A stretch of DNA of 64,000 nt. It comes from Haloterrigena sp. KLK7. GTDB lineage: Archaea > Halobacteriota > Halobacteria > Halobacteriales > Natrialbaceae. The DNA lies in assembly GCF_037914945.1 (NCBI RefSeq), contig NZ_CP149787.1, positions 1,674,001 through 1,738,000 of the forward strand, read 5' to 3'. The position numbers and the translations under genes are program-made. Shown piece by piece: positions 18,297-26,260 of the stretch. Positions within the stretch are counted from its first letter, which is position 1; every line of letters begins with the position of its first letter. The notes below the pieces were generated by a model. It was not told the DNA's origin. It did not search any database and worked only from the letters and a program-made list of their open reading frames with translations.

Positions 18297-18605
18297 TCAC
18301 TCGTCTAGGTGTTCGATACCTTTCTTCGAGACGTTCGCCTCCGTGATCTCGCCGGGCATCCAGTCAGGCTTGTCGTCGGGTGCCGTCTCCTCCCACGCCC
18401 AGCCGTCGTAGATGTGAACCTTGTCCGTGCCCTTCTCTCGTAACCTGAGCTCGACGCGTTCCGCGGCGTCCTCGCTCGAGCCGGGCTCGAGCCGACGGGC
18501 CGCCTTGAGGGCGGCCTGCCGCGGGGTGTTTCCGGAGAAGACGCTGGACTCCTCGCCGTCCGACTCGCGCAGTGCAAAGTTTCGTTTCCCGTCTTCGCGT
18601 ACCAT
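18297..18605 (-). CDS. MC1-type non-histone chromosomal DNA-binding protein
   Basis: 102 residues from ATG 18605. MC1 landmarks are RNFALRESDGEESSVFSG, then PRQAALKAARRLEP, VELRLREKGTDKVHIYDGW and KPDWMPGEITEANVSKKGIEHL. MC1 is a monomeric architectural protein that bends DNA sharply. The domain covers almost the whole protein. I chose this start because box A CTTTATG (18643-18649) and a GGAGG ribosome site (18614-18618) precede it; the longer upstream frame would start before the promoter. Expression is likely high, as chromatin proteins usually are. Confidence 0.93.
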   Translation of the reverse strand: MVREDGKRNFALRESDGEESSVFSGNTPRQAALKAARRLEPGSSEDAAERVELRLREKGTDKVHIYDGWAWEETAPDDKPDWMPGEITEANVSKKGIEHLDE

Positions 18606-18844
18606 AAGTTTCGCCTCCGTGTCAATCCAGCACACGATCCGACATAAAGATATCCCCCAAAACCGACCGACTGCGGCGGTATCTTTAAGTGAATCGCTCG
18701 CGCCACTGTTCCGCACTACCGAATCAGTGGTTGCTGCGGCGACGACGCCTCCGTCCCCCGGTTCCACCGCTCGGACGATCATTCGTTGAGGCGTCGAAAA
18801 CACTTAAGTATATCCTACGGCGAAGTTCGGGATAGAATCCCGCG

Positions 18845-19042
18845 ATGGTACGGAAAAAGAAGCTGAGTCCAAGCGGTGCCAAAGACGAAGACGGCAACTA
18901 TCACAACGTCCATCTGAACCTCCACGAGGACGAACTGGCAGTCGCGGGCATGGATATCGGCGACGAGGTCTTCGTCCGCGTCCGAGACGGCAAGATCATC
19001 ATCCAGAAAGCCGACGAGGAAGACGTCGAACACGAATTCTAG
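18845..19042 (+). CDS. AbrB/SpoVT-like small DNA-binding-fold protein
   Basis: 65 residues. The swapped-hairpin AbrB pattern is NLHEDELAVAGMDIGDEVFVRVRDGKIIIQKA, preceded by a basic stretch MVRKKKLSPSG. AbrB-fold proteins are dimeric transcription regulators or antitoxins. No toxin partner is adjacent, so a stand-alone regulator is more likely. The box A CTTAAGTATAT (18803-18813) precedes it by about 35 nt. It is divergent from the MC1 gene. Confidence 0.85.
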   Translation: MVRKKKLSPSGAKDEDGNYHNVHLNLHEDELAVAGMDIGDEVFVRVRDGKIIIQKADEEDVEHEF

Positions 19043-19046
19043 AGAA

Positions 19047-19123
19047 CGAAATTTTACTCTGCGGTCTGTCGCGCTGGCGCCAGCGTAGCTGTCGCCAGCG
19101 CGGCGTCCCTCGGTAAAATTTCG
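19047..19123. terminator. nested palindrome between convergent genes
   Basis: A perfect 11-bp outer inverted repeat (CGAAATTTTAC at 19047-19057 with GTAAAATTTCG at 19113-19123) encloses a perfect 10-bp inner one (CGCGCTGGCG at 19070-19079 with CGCCAGCGCG at 19093-19102). It starts just after the AbrB-like gene, 150 bp short of the pheT stop on the other strand. The T/A runs in both arms suit a bidirectional terminator. Confidence 0.65.
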
Positions 19124-19273
19124 ATTAAAAGCACTCCTCCTTCCCCTCCGCTCACTTCGTTCGCTTCAGGTCAGTCGTCGGCCCGCTCGCTCCCTTCGGT
19201 CGCTCGCGGTACAATAGATTGAACCGCGACCGCAGACCGACTCCCAAACTCGAGAAGAACGACTGCTAGTCGA

Positions 19274-20989
19274 CTACTGCAGCGCCTCGAGGTCGAACTC
19301 GAAGGCCGCGACGGGTACCTCGAGGTCGTGCTCGACGAGCACCTTTGGATGGACCTCGCCGATCACGCCGACGTCCTCGCCGTCGATGACGACCGCTGCG
19401 GTGCGCCCCGAGATGAAGCTCGGATGCTCCGCCGGCGGCGTCTCGAGGTCGACGTCGAAGTTCTCCGCGAGCGCCTGCAGGCGCGCCTTGGCGTCCTCGT
19501 AGCCGGCGTCGTGGCTCGCGAGGACGGCCCCGACGTGGCGGTTCTCGCCGACGCCGGTGTTCTCGCTCTCGTCGACGCGAGCCGTGAAGCCGATCTCCGA
19601 GAGGTGCTGGGGGTACGAGCGGTGGGTGTTGCGCTCTAAGACCATCAGCAGCGAGGGCAGCGTCCACGTCCGCAGCATCGTGTAGTCCTCGCTGTAGGCC
19701 TCCTTGATCGTCGCGGGCTCGCCGGCGCCGTAGGCGTCGGCTCCGGGTTCGATCTCCATGCGCTCGTAGTTCTCCTCCTCGTTGATCATGTGGAAGTTGA
19801 GGAGGTCCTCGAAGCCCAGCCCGACCAGCTGGGTGCGCGCGGCGCGCTCGAGACGGGAGCGCTCGTGGCGGCCGCCGACGGTCCCCACGTCGGGATAGGT
19901 CGGCTCGAGGTCGTTGAAGCCGTAGGCCCGTCCGAGGTCGTCGATGACGTCAAGCGGGTGGAGGACGTCGACGCGGTACGGTGGGACGGTGACCTCGTAG
20001 ACCAGTTCACCGGCCTCGTTCTCTTCGCGTTCGGCCTCGAGGCCCGAGCGCTCGGCGAGGTCGATCACTTCCTCGGGGTCGAGACCGATCCCGAGGATGG
20101 TCTCGATGCGGTCGTGAGCGACCGTCTTCGTCTTCGTCGAGAGGTCCGGTCGGACGATCTCTCGGTCAGGGTACTCGATTTCGACATCCTCGAGCGTGGC
20201 CCCGCGCGCGGCGAGCGCGTAGCAGACGATGTTCAGCATCTTGTCGATCGTCCACTGATCGGTGCCCGTCATCTCGACGAACAGGTCCCTCGAGTCCGTC
20301 GAGACCTCGGTGCGCCGACCGTTGATGACCGGCGGGAACGAGAACAGTCCCAGATCGTCGTAGATCGCGGGGTAGCGCTCGTACTCGCTGACGAGGTCGG
20401 CGTAGGTCTGGCCCGTCTGGTGGTCCTCGAGGACCTCCGCGGGCGTCATCTCCCGGTCGGAATCGAGGGGGACGAACGTGTCCTCGTCGGGCTCGAGACC
20501 GACGTACTCGATCGTCGGTTCGCTCTCGTCCGTGGCGGACCGCCCCTTCAGCATCGTCAGGTCGTGGATCCCGATCGCGCCCTTCGCGCGCTTGCGGCCC
20601 ATCGTCGCGTGGAGCTTCTCCTGCAGTTGGATGAGCGACTCGAGGGCCTCTTCGTCGAGATCGACGTCGCGGATCACCGCGCCCGTCACGTAGGGACGTT
20701 CGTCGGGGACCGACTCGTCGACCTCGATGGTCCAGTCCGCCGAGTTCGTCGAGGGAACGTGGACCCCGCGCGAGTCGCCGTAGTGGTACCGCATCGAACG
20801 CGCCACGCCCTCGACCGAGAGCCGGTCTAAGCGGTCGGGCGCGAACTCGAGTTCGAACTCGCCGTCCTCGGTGCGCCCCTCGAACTCGAGGCCGAGGCCG
20901 AACAGGTCGTCTCTGAGTTCGTCGTCGCTCTTCTCCTCGCGGCCGGTCAGGTCGCGCAGTTCGTCGGGGTCGATGTCGACGGTGGGCAT
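19274..20989 (-). CDS. pheT: phenylalanyl-tRNA synthetase beta subunit
   Basis: 571 residues, the usual size for the archaeal/eukaryotic beta subunit. The start MPTVDIDPDELRDLTG, the B3/B4 editing region (VPSTNSADWTIEVDE to MGRKRAKGAIGIHDLTM), the B5 domain and the catalytic-like C-terminal domain (RAARTQLVGLGFEDLLNFHM, PQHLSEIGFTARVDE) are in the standard order. It forms an alpha2-beta2 enzyme with PheS. Its ATG shares one base with the pheS stop (TGATG), so the subunits are translationally coupled. Confidence 0.97.
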   Translation of the reverse strand: MPTVDIDPDELRDLTGREEKSDDELRDDLFGLGLEFEGRTEDGEFELEFAPDRLDRLSVEGVARSMRYHYGDSRGVHVPSTNSADWTIEVDESVPDERPYVTGAVIRDVDLDEEALESLIQLQEKLHATMGRKRAKGAIGIHDLTMLKGRSATDESEPTIEYVGLEPDEDTFVPLDSDREMTPAEVLEDHQTGQTYADLVSEYERYPAIYDDLGLFSFPPVINGRRTEVSTDSRDLFVEMTGTDQWTIDKMLNIVCYALAARGATLEDVEIEYPDREIVRPDLSTKTKTVAHDRIETILGIGLDPEEVIDLAERSGLEAEREENEAGELVYEVTVPPYRVDVLHPLDVIDDLGRAYGFNDLEPTYPDVGTVGGRHERSRLERAARTQLVGLGFEDLLNFHMINEEENYERMEIEPGADAYGAGEPATIKEAYSEDYTMLRTWTLPSLLMVLERNTHRSYPQHLSEIGFTARVDESENTGVGENRHVGAVLASHDAGYEDAKARLQALAENFDVDLETPPAEHPSFISGRTAAVVIDGEDVGVIGEVHPKVLVEHDLEVPVAAFEFDLEALQ

Positions 20990-22515
20990 CAGTAGGTCAC
21001 CTCCGCGTTCCGCAGGAACTCGAGATCCGCCAGCGTGCCGTGGAGGTCGCGGATGTCCTCCGCGCCGGTCGTGAGCATGGCCAGTCGCTCGAGGGCCAGT
21101 CCCCAGGCCATGACGTCGCAGTCGACGCCTAAGGGCTCGAGCATCTCCTCGCGGAAGATGCCGGAGTTACCGATCTCGATCAGTTCGCCCGTCGTGGGGT
21201 GGGTACCGAAGAGCTCGAAGCTCGGTTCGGTGTAGGGGTTGTAGTGGGGTTTGAACTGGATGTCCTCGATGCCGAACTGGGCGTAGAACTCCTCGAAGGT
21301 GCCCATGAGGTCCCGCACCGAGAGGTCCTCGGCCATCACCCAGCCCTCGATCTGGTAGAACTCGAGCAGGTGGGTCGCGTCGAGCGTGTCGTTGCGGTAG
21401 GCCTTCTCGACGCTGAAGAACCGCGCGGGCGGTTCGATCTCGCCGATCTGGGTCCCGGAGAGGTATCGGGTCGACAGCGAGGTCGTGTGGCCCCGCAGCG
21501 CGAGCGCGCGGGCGAAGTCCTCGTCCCACGGCGAGTGGTATCCCTCGCTGTCCTCGCCCAGCCCCTCGCGGTGGACGCGCTCGACGGCCTCGACGAGGTC
21601 CTCGGGCAACTCGTCGATGTGACTGGGCTGCTCCATCGCGAAGCGGTCCCAGTGGGTCCGCGCCGGGTGGTCCTGGGGCATGAACAGGCAGTCGTTGATC
21701 CAGAAGTCCGCGTCGACGTGCGGGCCGTCCATCTCCTGGAAGCCCATCCCGACGAGGACGTCCTTGACGCGCTCGGACATCTGGCGCAGGACGTGGACCT
21801 TGCCGCTCTCGATCTCCTCGGCGTCGGCCTCGACGTTGTACTCGGCGAACTCGACGTCCTCCCAGTCGCCGCTCGTGAGGAGTTCGGGCGTGACCTGGCC
21901 GACCGTCTCGGCGGTCTCGATGCCCGCCATCAGCTCCGTGACGGCGCGCTCGGTCAGGACGACCTCGCGGACGGTCGACTCCCGTCGCTCGAGCAGGCCG
22001 CGCCGGTCGAGTTGGTCGATCGTGTCCGCGTCGACGTCGACGCTGTCGACGGGGGCTTCGTCCGCGTCCGAGAGCGCTTCGAGCGCGTTCGCCTCGGCGT
22101 CGGCCGACGGATCGGCGTCGGGATCGGCCGTGATCTCGCCGCTGTCGATCGTGCCGTACCCCTTCCGGGCGTAGTTCGAGAGCGCGATGTCGACCTGGGA
22201 CCCCTCGAGCCCCGAGGCGCCGATGACCCGTCCCATCTGCACCGGTTCCTCGTCGGCGCCGGCCTCGAGGGCGGCCTCGTAGAGCCGGATCTCGGGGAGC
22301 GTTTCCGACGCGTAGTCTGTGCCCTCGTCCGTGAGCGTCACCGTTTCGTCGACGCGTTCCTCGACGGCGACCAGCCCCTCCGTCTCGAGTTCGAACGCCG
22401 CCCCGGTGACGGTTTCGGGTGGAAGGTCGGCTCGCTCGGCGAGCGCGTCGACGGACGTTGCCTCGTCCGCACTCGCGGCCTCCAAGACCGCGACCTGTTG
22501 TTCGGGAAGTTGCAT
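20989..22515 (-). CDS. pheS: phenylalanyl-tRNA synthetase alpha subunit
   Basis: 508 residues. The N-terminal third carries winged-helix tRNA-binding domains (LPPETVTGAAFELETEGLVAV). The class II catalytic core follows: motif 1 in MSERVKDVLVGMGFQEMDGP, motif 2 PPARFFSVEKAYRND, and motif 3 VMAWGLALERLAML near the C-terminus. It charges tRNA-Phe. The start is ATG 22515, with AGGT (22522-22525) as a weak ribosome site. A Phe-rich short ORF lies 177 bp upstream in the same transcript (22692-22778), which suggests control by Phe supply. Confidence 0.97.
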   Translation of the reverse strand: MQLPEQQVAVLEAASADEATSVDALAERADLPPETVTGAAFELETEGLVAVEERVDETVTLTDEGTDYASETLPEIRLYEAALEAGADEEPVQMGRVIGASGLEGSQVDIALSNYARKGYGTIDSGEITADPDADPSADAEANALEALSDADEAPVDSVDVDADTIDQLDRRGLLERRESTVREVVLTERAVTELMAGIETAETVGQVTPELLTSGDWEDVEFAEYNVEADAEEIESGKVHVLRQMSERVKDVLVGMGFQEMDGPHVDADFWINDCLFMPQDHPARTHWDRFAMEQPSHIDELPEDLVEAVERVHREGLGEDSEGYHSPWDEDFARALALRGHTTSLSTRYLSGTQIGEIEPPARFFSVEKAYRNDTLDATHLLEFYQIEGWVMAEDLSVRDLMGTFEEFYAQFGIEDIQFKPHYNPYTEPSFELFGTHPTTGELIEIGNSGIFREEMLEPLGVDCDVMAWGLALERLAMLTTGAEDIRDLHGTLADLEFLRNAEVTY

Positions 22516-22647
22516 TCGCTTACCTGAATTGCCGTGGGTCGGTCAGTTAGCGGTTCCGACTCGGTTCGAGGCCGTTGCGAGCGGGCCAGACCGCCGCGAG
22601 ACCCGTCGTCGCGACTCGAGCCGAGAGAACTGACGCGGACGGTTTCG

Positions 22648-22675
22648 CCGCGGGCGACCGCTAGATCGCTCGCGG
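22648..22675 (-). promoter_or_regulatory. hairpin in the pheST leader
   Basis: On the minus strand CCGCGAGCGA pairs with TCGCCCGCGG around an 8-nt loop (9 of 10 pairs, one A-C mismatch). It lies 16 nt after the leader-ORF stop codon. No T-run follows, so it is not an ordinary archaeal terminator. Confidence 0.5.
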
Positions 22676-22683
22676 CTCCACCG

Positions 22684-22700
22684 GCCCGGACTCACCGGGC
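22684..22700 (-). promoter_or_regulatory. hairpin spanning the stop codon of the pheST leader ORF
   Basis: GCCCGG-TGAGT-CCGGGC: a perfect 6-bp G/C stem whose loop contains the leader-ORF stop TGA. A ribosome that finishes the ORF would melt it; one stalled at the Phe codons (22701-22715) would sit at its foot. The regulatory role is inferred. Confidence 0.5.
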
Positions 22701-22778
22701 GAAGAAGAAGCCGAATCCCGACCGCAGTCGCTGTGGCCGTCCGGCGACACCACCGTCGTCGTGGGATTCGGTTGCCAT
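22692..22778 (-). CDS. 28-residue Phe-rich leader peptide upstream of pheST
   Basis: Starts MATESHDDGG and ends FGFFFAR, with four Phe codons (all TTC) in the last seven sense codons, directly before TGA. Its ATG is about 27 nt from box A GCTTTTGGGCC (22799-22809), the spacing of a leaderless start. pheS begins 177 nt further on the same strand with no promoter that I can see between. The design is that of bacterial amino-acid leader peptides such as E. coli pheM, which regulates pheST by attenuation. Too short for most annotation pipelines. Translation and regulation are not proven. Confidence 0.65.
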   Translation of the reverse strand: MATESHDDGGVAGRPQRLRSGFGFFFAR

Positions 22779-22798
22779 ACGCGATAGCACTCAGTATC

Positions 22799-22809
22799 GG
22801 CCCAAAAGC
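22799..22809 (-). promoter_or_regulatory. box A promoter of the pheST transcript
   Basis: GCTTTTGGGCC on the minus strand, about 27 nt before ATG 22778. The TTTTG-type box matches others at this distance in the window. Confidence 0.6.
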
Positions 22810-22861
22810 GTTGTGGTACGAGTGAACACACCAGTGGGTGGCGGGGCGACGGCGTCCCCGC

Positions 22862-24358
22862 TCAGTCGTTCGAGAGCCGCGTCGTCTCGAGGGCGCCGCT
22901 ATCGACCCACTCGAAGCCTGACTGCTCGGCGCTGGCCGTCGCCTCGGGGACCGCCGCGGGATCGAACTCGTCGGCGAACTCGATACGCGTCTCGCTGGGG
23001 CCGCTCGCCGGCAGTTCGGGGAGGAAGTCGTCGTCCTCGAGCAGTCCCTCGACGTCGACGGCGCCGCCGGCGCCCAGCGCGACCCCGAGCGCGCGGTAGC
23101 GGTCGTTCTCCGTCGCGAACTCCTCGCCCGCGCCGAAGGAGTCGTTGGTCACGCGGGTCGTCTTCGTGGTTCCCGAGAGCGTGCCGAACCCGTCGTCCGA
23201 TGAATCGTCACTGCCCTCGCTCTCGTTCTCACCATCGCCGCTGCCGTTGCCGTCCCCGTCGGAACGATCGTCTCGCCCTCCCGTTCGCTCGCGCTCCGTC
23301 TCGAGGATCGAATCGGCGACGTCCCGCGGCGACGCACCGGAACTCGAGTCGTCGTCGCGGACCCGCGAAACGGTCGGCGAACCGCCGCGGATCTCGAACC
23401 CGCCGGCCTCCGTCGACGGCGCCGACGTGGCTGTCGACGACGACGATCGCTGGGTCGAATCGCTCGCGTCGGCCGGGGTGTCGTCGGTGGGGCTGTCATC
23501 GGTTCGTGCCATCGAGGGGCGTTCGGGCTCGGCCTCGTCGATGAGCGACGCGACCGAGTCCCGTCCCTCGTCGGCCGCCGCCGCTTCCGTCTCGACGTCG
23601 ACGGTGCTGACGAGGGGATCCGAACGCCGTCTGGCGCGCTCGAGCGCCCACGCCGGCCACGGATCCGACGCGGTCGCGTCCGTCGGATCGATCCCGTCGT
23701 CGGGGTCATCGGGCACGTACGCCGCGAGGTCGTGGGTCGGCAGCAAGGGTCGGTCGAACGCCGAAATCCGCTCGCCGTAGCGATCGCGAAGCGTCTCGAG
23801 TTCGCCGTCCTCGACCAGCGCGGCCCGCCAGCGGTCGACGCCGGCCGAGAGGCGGACGACGGTCGCGTCGGTGCCCGCGAGGAGGCGCTCGTCGACCGCC
23901 CGCAGGACGGCGGGCAGGTTATCGTCGGCCAGCGGCGTTTGCGGGTAGGTGACCGTCGCCTCCCGTTCGCGGCCGTTCGGGTCCGTCGCGGCGAGTTCGA
24001 GCCGGTCGCGACCGTTCTCGGCCGGCCCCGTCCGCGTCCACTCGAGCGACCAGCCGATCGACTCGAAGACGGCCTCGAGTTCGCGTCCCAGCGCCCGCTG
24101 GGCGTAGCGCGCCGAGCAGGTCAGCCCGCGGTCGCTCCGGCAGATCAGCTGGCGCACCGTCGCCGTCCGGTCGCGCGCGTCAGCGAGGACGTCCGAAAGA
24201 ATCGACTCGAGCGATCGCTCCTCCTGGCCGGGCGGGACCGCGGTGCGGTACTCCCGCCGCTGGGCGCGGACGTCGTCGGGCGTGACGCCGAACGAGCCGA
24301 GGACGTCGGCGCAGACGACGACGTCCCGGCTCGGACCGTCGGCGCGACCGGTCTCCAT
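22862..24358 (-). CDS. haloarchaeal hypothetical protein with disordered central region (498 aa)
   Basis: No recognised domain. The N-terminal ~170 residues look folded and are notable for VVVCADVLGSFGVTPDDVRAQ and QLICRSDRGLTCSARYAQRALG. Residues ~250-400 are a long low-complexity, acidic Ser/Thr/Asp/Gly linker. The C-terminal ~90 residues (RYRALGVALGAGGAVDVEGLLEDDDF to FEWVDSGALE) look folded again. No signal peptide or membrane span, so it is cytoplasmic. It follows trpS on the same strand with a T-rich terminator between, so it probably has its own promoter. Function unknown. Confidence 0.75.
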   Translation of the reverse strand: METGRADGPSRDVVVCADVLGSFGVTPDDVRAQRREYRTAVPPGQEERSLESILSDVLADARDRTATVRQLICRSDRGLTCSARYAQRALGRELEAVFESIGWSLEWTRTGPAENGRDRLELAATDPNGREREATVTYPQTPLADDNLPAVLRAVDERLLAGTDATVVRLSAGVDRWRAALVEDGELETLRDRYGERISAFDRPLLPTHDLAAYVPDDPDDGIDPTDATASDPWPAWALERARRRSDPLVSTVDVETEAAAADEGRDSVASLIDEAEPERPSMARTDDSPTDDTPADASDSTQRSSSSTATSAPSTEAGGFEIRGGSPTVSRVRDDDSSSGASPRDVADSILETERERTGGRDDRSDGDGNGSGDGENESEGSDDSSDDGFGTLSGTTKTTRVTNDSFGAGEEFATENDRYRALGVALGAGGAVDVEGLLEDDDFLPELPASGPSETRIEFADEFDPAAVPEATASAEQSGFEWVDSGALETTRLSND

Positions 24359-24398
24359 CGATGCGGTCTACACCGCGACCCCGGATATGCCTTCTCCT

Positions 24399-24420
24399 GA
24401 AATCGAGAAAAATCAGCGAA
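24399..24420 (-). terminator. T-rich terminator after trpS
   Basis: On the minus strand, 37 bp past the trpS stop, the sequence reads TTCGCTGATTTTTCTCG and continues T-rich. It separates trpS from the gene at 22862-24358. Confidence 0.55.
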
Positions 24421-24456
24421 CTGATACCGATTATACCCGTGTCACCGCGGCACCGT

Positions 24457-26085
24457 CTACTGTCGCCGGCGCGGCGACTCGAGTTCGATGTCGGTCTCTT
24501 CGAGCAGTTCCTCTACCTCCTCGCGTTTCTCCTGGTGTTCCTCGAGGAACTCCCGCATCAGCTGCGCCGCTTGCTCCTTGCAGTCGCCACAGAGCCGGTC
24601 CCCGCTCGTACACTCGTCGTAGACGCGCTTGGCGAACTCGTCGTCGTCGCCGGCTAGCAGGTAGGCGTAGAGCTCGTAGACGGGACACTCGTCGGCCTTT
24701 CCGCCCTTCTCGCGGTGTTCCTCGGCGGTCTCGCGACCGCCGGTCGAGGCGGCCTTCACCTTGTCGTAGCCGTCCTCGGGGTCGTCCAGCAGCGAGATGT
24801 GGGAGGCGGGGACCGAGGAGGACATCTTGCCGCCGGTCAGTCCGGTCATGAAGCGGTGGTAGATCGACGACGGCGGACGGAAGCCGTGGCCGCCGTTCGC
24901 GACCTCGATCTCGCGGGCGAGCTCCTCGGCCTCTCCGCGGTCGAGTTCGAAGGCGTCGACGTGGCTCTCGTAGACGCGCTTCTCGCCGTCGATCGTCTCG
25001 ACGAGGGCGTCGAAGGCCTCCTCGGTCGCCCGCCGGTCGGAGAAGCGCGTGCGGGGCCGAATCGGTTCCATCCCGGCCTCCCGGAGCTTCGTCAGCACCG
25101 AGTCGAGGACGTCGGCGCCGACCTCGAGTTCCGAGAGGGGCGTCTCTTCTACCGCCTCGGCGACGTGGACGCAGCGCAGCGTGTCGTCGTCGAACTCCTC
25201 GGGCTCGAGGCGGTCGTAGAACGCCGCGACCAGAGCGCGCTCCTCGTCCTCGAGTTCGAAGCTGGCGTAGGCCTCGGTGACTTTGAAGAAGCGCATTCGC
25301 TCGGCGAGGTCCCGCGCCAGTCGGACGTGGGGGTCCTGGTCGGGACCGACGGGGATGACCGTCGGTTTGGGCTCCTCGAGTTGCGGGTAGAGGATGTCGG
25401 CCATCTGGGTGACGACCGACTGCATGTGCGAGACGTCGGTCTCGCCGTCGAAGCCGTAGATCGCCTGGAACTCCGAGAAGTTGGCGTCGGCGCCGAGTTC
25501 GAAGGCGAGATCCTGCAGGTCGCGGTTCTCGGACTGGCGGTAGAGTTCGCCCTCCTCGGGGTCGAAGCCCAGCGCGAGCAGCGAGAGCAGGTAGTCTCGG
25601 GCGTGCTCGTCGATCTCTTCCCACGACATCCCGCGGGCGGAGTTGGCCTCGAGGTCGGCGATCAGGCCGTAGGCGTCGGCGCCCTGCTGTTGGTGCCAGA
25701 TGATCTCGTCGAAGACCAGCTTGTGGCCGATGTGGGGGTCGCCGGTCGGCATGAACCCGGAGAGAACGGCCGCCGGTTCGTCGTTCTGCAGGGCCTCGGC
25801 GACCGGCCGGTAGTCCCGGTGGCCGAAGATGACGCCCCGCCGCATCAGGTAGTGGGGGTTCGGGACCTCCTCTAAGACCTCGTCGAACTCCTCGATGCCG
25901 AACTCCTCGAACAGCTTGCGGTAGTCGGAGACGCTCGAGGATCCCCAGGGGTCCAGCGCGACGTCATCGGCACCGGCGGCCCCGCCGTCGGGTCGGAGTT
26001 CCGACTGCGGTTCCGCGGTTCCGTCACCTCCATCGGTCGTCGATTCCCCTGACTCGGACTCCTCGAGTGGGTCGTCTCCGGTCAT
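24457..26085 (-). CDS. trpS: tryptophanyl-tRNA synthetase
   Basis: 542 residues from ATG 26085. Class I synthetase motifs are GDPHIGHKLVFDE (HIGH, about residue 117) and GGKMSSSVPAS (KMSKS equivalent, about 420). PVGPDQDPHVRLARDLAERM and YDKVKAAST are typical of archaeal/eukaryotic TrpRS. The first ~75 residues are an acidic low-complexity extension (EESESGESTTDGG) found in haloarchaeal TrpRS. Box A GGCTTTTGCG lies about 30 nt before the ATG, so the message is probably leaderless. No Trp-rich leader ORF is present, unlike the Phe-rich one before pheST. Confidence 0.96.
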   Translation of the reverse strand: MTGDDPLEESESGESTTDGGDGTAEPQSELRPDGGAAGADDVALDPWGSSSVSDYRKLFEEFGIEEFDEVLEEVPNPHYLMRRGVIFGHRDYRPVAEALQNDEPAAVLSGFMPTGDPHIGHKLVFDEIIWHQQQGADAYGLIADLEANSARGMSWEEIDEHARDYLLSLLALGFDPEEGELYRQSENRDLQDLAFELGADANFSEFQAIYGFDGETDVSHMQSVVTQMADILYPQLEEPKPTVIPVGPDQDPHVRLARDLAERMRFFKVTEAYASFELEDEERALVAAFYDRLEPEEFDDDTLRCVHVAEAVEETPLSELEVGADVLDSVLTKLREAGMEPIRPRTRFSDRRATEEAFDALVETIDGEKRVYESHVDAFELDRGEAEELAREIEVANGGHGFRPPSSIYHRFMTGLTGGKMSSSVPASHISLLDDPEDGYDKVKAASTGGRETAEEHREKGGKADECPVYELYAYLLAGDDDEFAKRVYDECTSGDRLCGDCKEQAAQLMREFLEEHQEKREEVEELLEETDIELESPRRRQ

Positions 26086-26260
26086 TAGCTTCGTCTTGGC
26101 GCGCCAGTTCGCAAAAGCCTTCGGCTTCGCGGCGGTGTCCGCACCGAATCGGGAATCGATCCGCCTCGCGCGGCCGTCGTTTCGCTCGTTCGAACTGTTC
26201 TCGCAGGCGGAACGGGCTACCGCGCGTATAAGAATACCGCGGTCCGGCGACGGGTGACGT

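Noticed and set aside
18146-18346. 66-codon ORF in the A+T-rich gap
   Set aside because: Starts MRSGYRTKHPLGLRRRQ; basic, no acidic bias, overlaps the MC1 gene. Not protein-like for a haloarchaeon.
26086-26260. Trp-rich leader ORF upstream of trpS, by analogy with pheST
   Set aside because: No short ORF with Trp codons found; box A sits at the leaderless distance from the trpS ATG itself.
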